DNA from: Silene noctiflora
Taxonomy: Eukaryota; Streptophyta; Magnoliopsida; Caryophyllales; Caryophyllaceae
Assembly: GCA_009801015.1 (NCBI GenBank)
Contig: VHZZ01008679.1
Location: 35,455-58,177 of the forward strand
Direction of reading: 5' to 3'
DNA length: 22,723 nucleotides
Numbering within the stretch: the first letter of the stretch is position 1; each line of letters begins with the position of its first letter. The position numbers and the translations under genes are program-made. The notes beneath the pieces are model-generated. The model made no database searches, was not told the DNA's origin, and worked only from the letters and a program-made list of their open reading frames with translations. Shown here piece by piece: positions 19,908 through 22,723 of this stretch.

Positions 19908-21568
19908 TGATGTGCTTTATAATTTGTACCTTGCAAGTGGACGAGTGATCGGCGTAGTATTGCGAGGGTCGAACCCAAGGGACGGTAGTTGGCTTATAAG
20001 ACAAGTAGCTAATTATCTAGTTTAGTCCACACAAATAAAGAGGGCTTGATATAAACTATGACTAAAGTCAAGGAAATGGAAGTAAGTAAACACAAACTAG
20101 TAAATAAATGAGATTAACCAAGATAATTAAGAGACTAGGATGTCCGGGTTCACCAATATAGCGAGGGAAGGGGTAAAAGACACGGAATAAGGGTTATCTC
20201 GAGCGAAACAAGGATACGACTCAATCTCTCGATGTGAATCCTAAACTAAGCCAAGCATTAATCGACTTAATCATTCAATTAGACTCGACTTACAAGTTGT
20301 TTAGCATGCCCTAGACACTAGTCAAGTTATTCACTCAACAAGATGACAAATTGTAAGAGAAAATACTCAACTTACTCATTCAAGCATTTCTACAAACACC
20401 TTATGTGCATAACAACAAGACAAATGTAAACAACCCAAGAACACCCTTATTTCATGCCAAAACCCTCCCTTTAACACTACAAAGGATCCCCCTTCATCCT
20501 AGCAACAAACTACTCACACATAATCAAAGCAAACATGGCTAAATATACAAAAGATGAACAAAGATGAAGAAGTGACATGATAAACACAAAGATAGAACAA
20601 AGATAAACAAGGAATGTAAATAAATGACAAATAAGACAACTTAGAAGAGAAATGATACCAAAAGATTGAAACTTGGATTGAATTAGGAAAGATCTTCACA
20701 AATCTTCAAATACAACCCAATAGTAAGAACATCTACTAAGACAAACTAGATTTCTAAGCTAAATTACTAAGGGATTAAGTCTTAATTAGGGAATGATTAA
20801 GGATGTGATTAAGGGAATTTGCATAAACTAGGCTAAAACTCTCTATCTAGGGTTATATGTTCTAATTACAAAAAGGGGGGTATTTATATGTTGTTGCAAA
20901 AATGGGTCAAAGACTAAGATGGGCCTCGAAATTTCTTCAGTGTGTCTCAGCCGGTCAACCGGCCGCCGGTGGCCATACCGGCTGGGAGTCTCCTGATTCA
21001 ATTTGCAATATTTGAAGTCTTCAGGTGTGAACAGTCGGTCAACCGGCTGTCGGTGGCCTGGCCGGCTGGGAGATCTTGACCAAGTTGAATTCTCCGTTGA
21101 CTTTCTTAATCATCAGGTGTGCACGGCCGGTGGACCGACCGCCGGTTCCCTACCCGGCTGGGAACTTTCTGATTCATTTTGCATATTTTCTTCAACTCTT
21201 CAATCCTCCTACACTCCCAGCCGGCTGACCGGCCGCCGGTGACCAACCGGATGGGACTCCTTCATGGCTTCATGACCTCTTCTGATCTTCCAAGCATAGG
21301 GTTCCCCAGCCGGGTGGTCGGCTGCCGGTGGCCTACCGGACGGGAACCCCATTTCAGCATTTTCCCTCTTCTTTCCTTCTAAGCTCCAAAACAGATCCTT
21401 TGGCTCTTATTTCCTCGATTTCTGCGCCAATTCCTGCAAGGAGAGACAGACAGTCATAATATGGGAAATAGGGTGACAAAACGCACATAAGGGCACTCAA
21501 ATTCGCGTGAAACGGATAAAAATAAGAGGAAAAGAATAGGGAAAGGAGACTAAACTAAGCACTTATCA
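19908..21568. mobile_element. Solo LTR (1661 bp) nested in the gypsy-type LTR
   Basis: The element begins TGATGTGCTT and ends AAGCACTTATCA, giving TG...CA termini with a short imperfect inverted repeat. It is flanked by a perfect 5-bp target duplication ACCCG (19903-19907 and 21569-21573). Five-base duplication and TG/CA ends fit LTR-retrotransposon integration. No internal domain, primer-binding site or second LTR lies inside, so a solo LTR left by recombination is the best reading; a small non-autonomous LTR element is the alternative. The family was not determined. It carries a GC-rich array at 20948-21345. Confidence 0.75.
20948..21345. repeat. Five-unit GC-rich near-palindromic array inside the solo LTR
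   Basis: Cores of about 39-42 bp lie at 20948-20987, 21032-21071, 21122-21163, 21218-21256 and 21307-21345 (start-to-start spacing 84, 90, 96, 89). Each follows the form CAGCCGG-ACCGG-CCGCCGGT-ACCGGCTGGGA, so each can fold on itself. The 45-60 bp spacers are AT-richer and partly related (TTCTGATTCA, CTTCATG, TCTTC). Because cores vary while structure is kept, the fold may matter. Confidence 0.85.
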
Positions 21569-22723
21569 ACCCGGTAAAAGATATTTCGTCTCCTAACCCT
21601 AATTCATTTCCTATCTTCTTCCTTGTCTCTCCAAACTCTCTTCCTTCCCTCTAAAACCCTCATAAATTCATTCATATGGGATTTAAACTTGCATTAAGGG
21701 ATTGTTCACCTACCTATCCTTCATTCCACCTATGTAAGTAAGATCTTCCCTTTTTAGTCTTATGAACCTTAGATTTTGGGGGTTTTCAATTGAGATTGTT
21801 TAATTAGTAATTATTGTTAGTACATGGGTAATTAGAGGGTAAAATTAAGGGGTTTTGTATTATATTTTAGTGTGGGATGATTTATGATAGTTATTATGTG
21901 GTATTGTAGGCTGAAACGGCCTTATGAGACAGATCTTGCTTGTTAATTGGATTGCTTGTGAAGAATGCTAAAAAGTAGGTTAATCCTATTCGGTTTTGGT
22001 ATTGTATATGAGTTTTGTATGAATTTATCATTATATTCTATGATATGAGTAGTCTTGCATTCATATGGTAATTGAGGTTGATGTTGAGTTCACGTATGAG
22101 TCGGAATTGCATAATCACATGGTATTGGTTGTGTTGACTTGAGAGTTGAGACTCTTGGATATATGGTTACACCATGGTATGTTGATAATATGTCGAATAA
22201 AGGATTGTATTCGGTATTGTGTTCATAATTGCACTCATATGTCTCATGACCTTGTTGGAGATTGGTGGTGATGTTGTGATTATTATGGAGACGTGAGGCG
22301 GTTGAGAGACTGTCTCACGCTCGGGTCGCCTCCTGGAGCTTCCCACTCCAAGAGGGATGTGGACATTAATGTCTTGATTTATGGAGGGACATGTGAGGTT
22401 GAGTCACGTTGTCTGGCAGGGAATCCGAGTCGCTCTCGGGACCGGTACCACCGGTGTGTCCGGAGTACCTTTTTCGGGCTACGGTCCGGGTTGTTTTGGT
22501 GGGCGGTGCTGCGGTGCCATCACCGGGTTGTGGGTACATCTGGGTGTGTCCCGGTACCTGTGTGGTGTGATTGAAGATTGTGTCTTATGCATTCCATTGT
22601 CGTGTTGTATAGTCGTATTTCATTCGTTGGGTCTTATGTGTTTATATTATCGAAACTGACCGTTTGTGGCTATGTGTTAAATGTCACCTATTTCCGGGGT
22701 GGCCTATGTCGATCCATATGATA

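Larger units (their letters stand above)
19656..22723 (+). mobile_element. Ty3/gypsy-type long terminal repeat, split by a nested element, runs off the window
   Basis: Two parts (19656-19907 and 21569-22723) become continuous when the nested element at 19908-21568 is removed. The left end TGTAATACTCGAATATTTTG starts with TG directly after the copia gag frame breaks, and resembles the TGTAACACCC start common in Del/Tekay gypsy LTRs. After the nested element come a CT-rich leader-like stretch (about 21580-21660) and GC-rich sequence (22290-22560). No gag or pol appears before the window ends. The clade is from general resemblance only. The frames near 22293-22659 show no protein signature and are taken as LTR sequence. 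Confidence 0.55.

Noticed and set aside
19965-19985. GGTCGAACCC string resembling a tRNA B box
   Set aside because: No A box, acceptor stem or cloverleaf could be found at the right distance, and it sits inside an LTR-like element.
20948-21345. Regularly spaced repeats that could suggest a CRISPR array
   Set aside because: The units vary in sequence and length, the spacers are partly related, there is no cas gene, and the array sits inside a TG...CA element with a 5-bp duplication in plant DNA.
22293-22659. Two overlapping plus-strand open frames of about 90 codons
   Set aside because: They show no domain, have atypical Cys/Arg/Trp-rich composition, and overlap in two frames inside GC-rich LTR-like sequence, so they look like chance frames.

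Overview
This window is plant nuclear DNA, most likely from a eudicot. It is AT-rich, has two intron-rich genes with clean GT/AG junctions, and is littered with plant transposable elements (Stowaway, hAT, Mutator-like, Ty1/copia, Ty3/gypsy, LINE). One ambiguous base (n) lies near 5694. I cannot name the species from sequence alone.

Genic half (about 370-14100). Two protein-coding genes lie in tandem on the minus strand, and both can be spliced into full open frames. The upstream gene (8150-14091, 7 coding exons, 290 aa) is a translin-family protein with an N-terminal extension that looks like an organelle-targeting peptide. The downstream gene (374-6785, 8 coding exons, 463 aa) is a TRF-like (telobox) single-MYB protein with an AT-hook-like basic motif. 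As I recall, Arabidopsis has the same pair as neighbours (AT2G37020 translin, AT2G37025 TRFL8), so the pair looks like conserved microsynteny. I used that to name the second gene. The translin introns carry a Stowaway MITE (8586-8793, TA duplication) and a 760-bp hAT-type element (11498-12257, 8-bp target duplication). Intron 1 of the TRF-like gene holds fold-back MITE-like sequences (4999-5283, 5317-5452).

Transition (about 14100-16860). The region upstream of translin has a telo-box-like motif, a CCCCA run, an 86-bp direct repeat in two copies plus a shorter third copy, a 91-bp Stowaway-like MITE, and an 840-bp Mutator-like element with long imperfect terminal inverted repeats. A decayed LINE RNase H fragment follows on the minus strand.

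Retrotransposon half (about 16930-22723). A decayed Ty1/copia internal region on the minus strand keeps recognisable gag (UBN2), two zinc-knuckle remnants, protease, gag-pre-integrase and the integrase zinc-binding region. Reverse transcriptase is absent. Its gag is cut at 19655/19656 by what looks like a plus-strand Ty3/gypsy long terminal repeat that runs off the right end. That repeat is itself interrupted by a 1661-bp TG...CA element with a perfect 5-bp duplication (ACCCG), best read as a solo LTR, which carries a five-unit GC-rich near-palindromic array. The order of insertion reads directly: copia first, then gypsy LTR, then solo LTR.

I found no tRNA, rRNA, CRISPR array or evidence of a new multi-gene system. 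The most useful results are the two full gene models, the gene pairing, and the nested insertion history.
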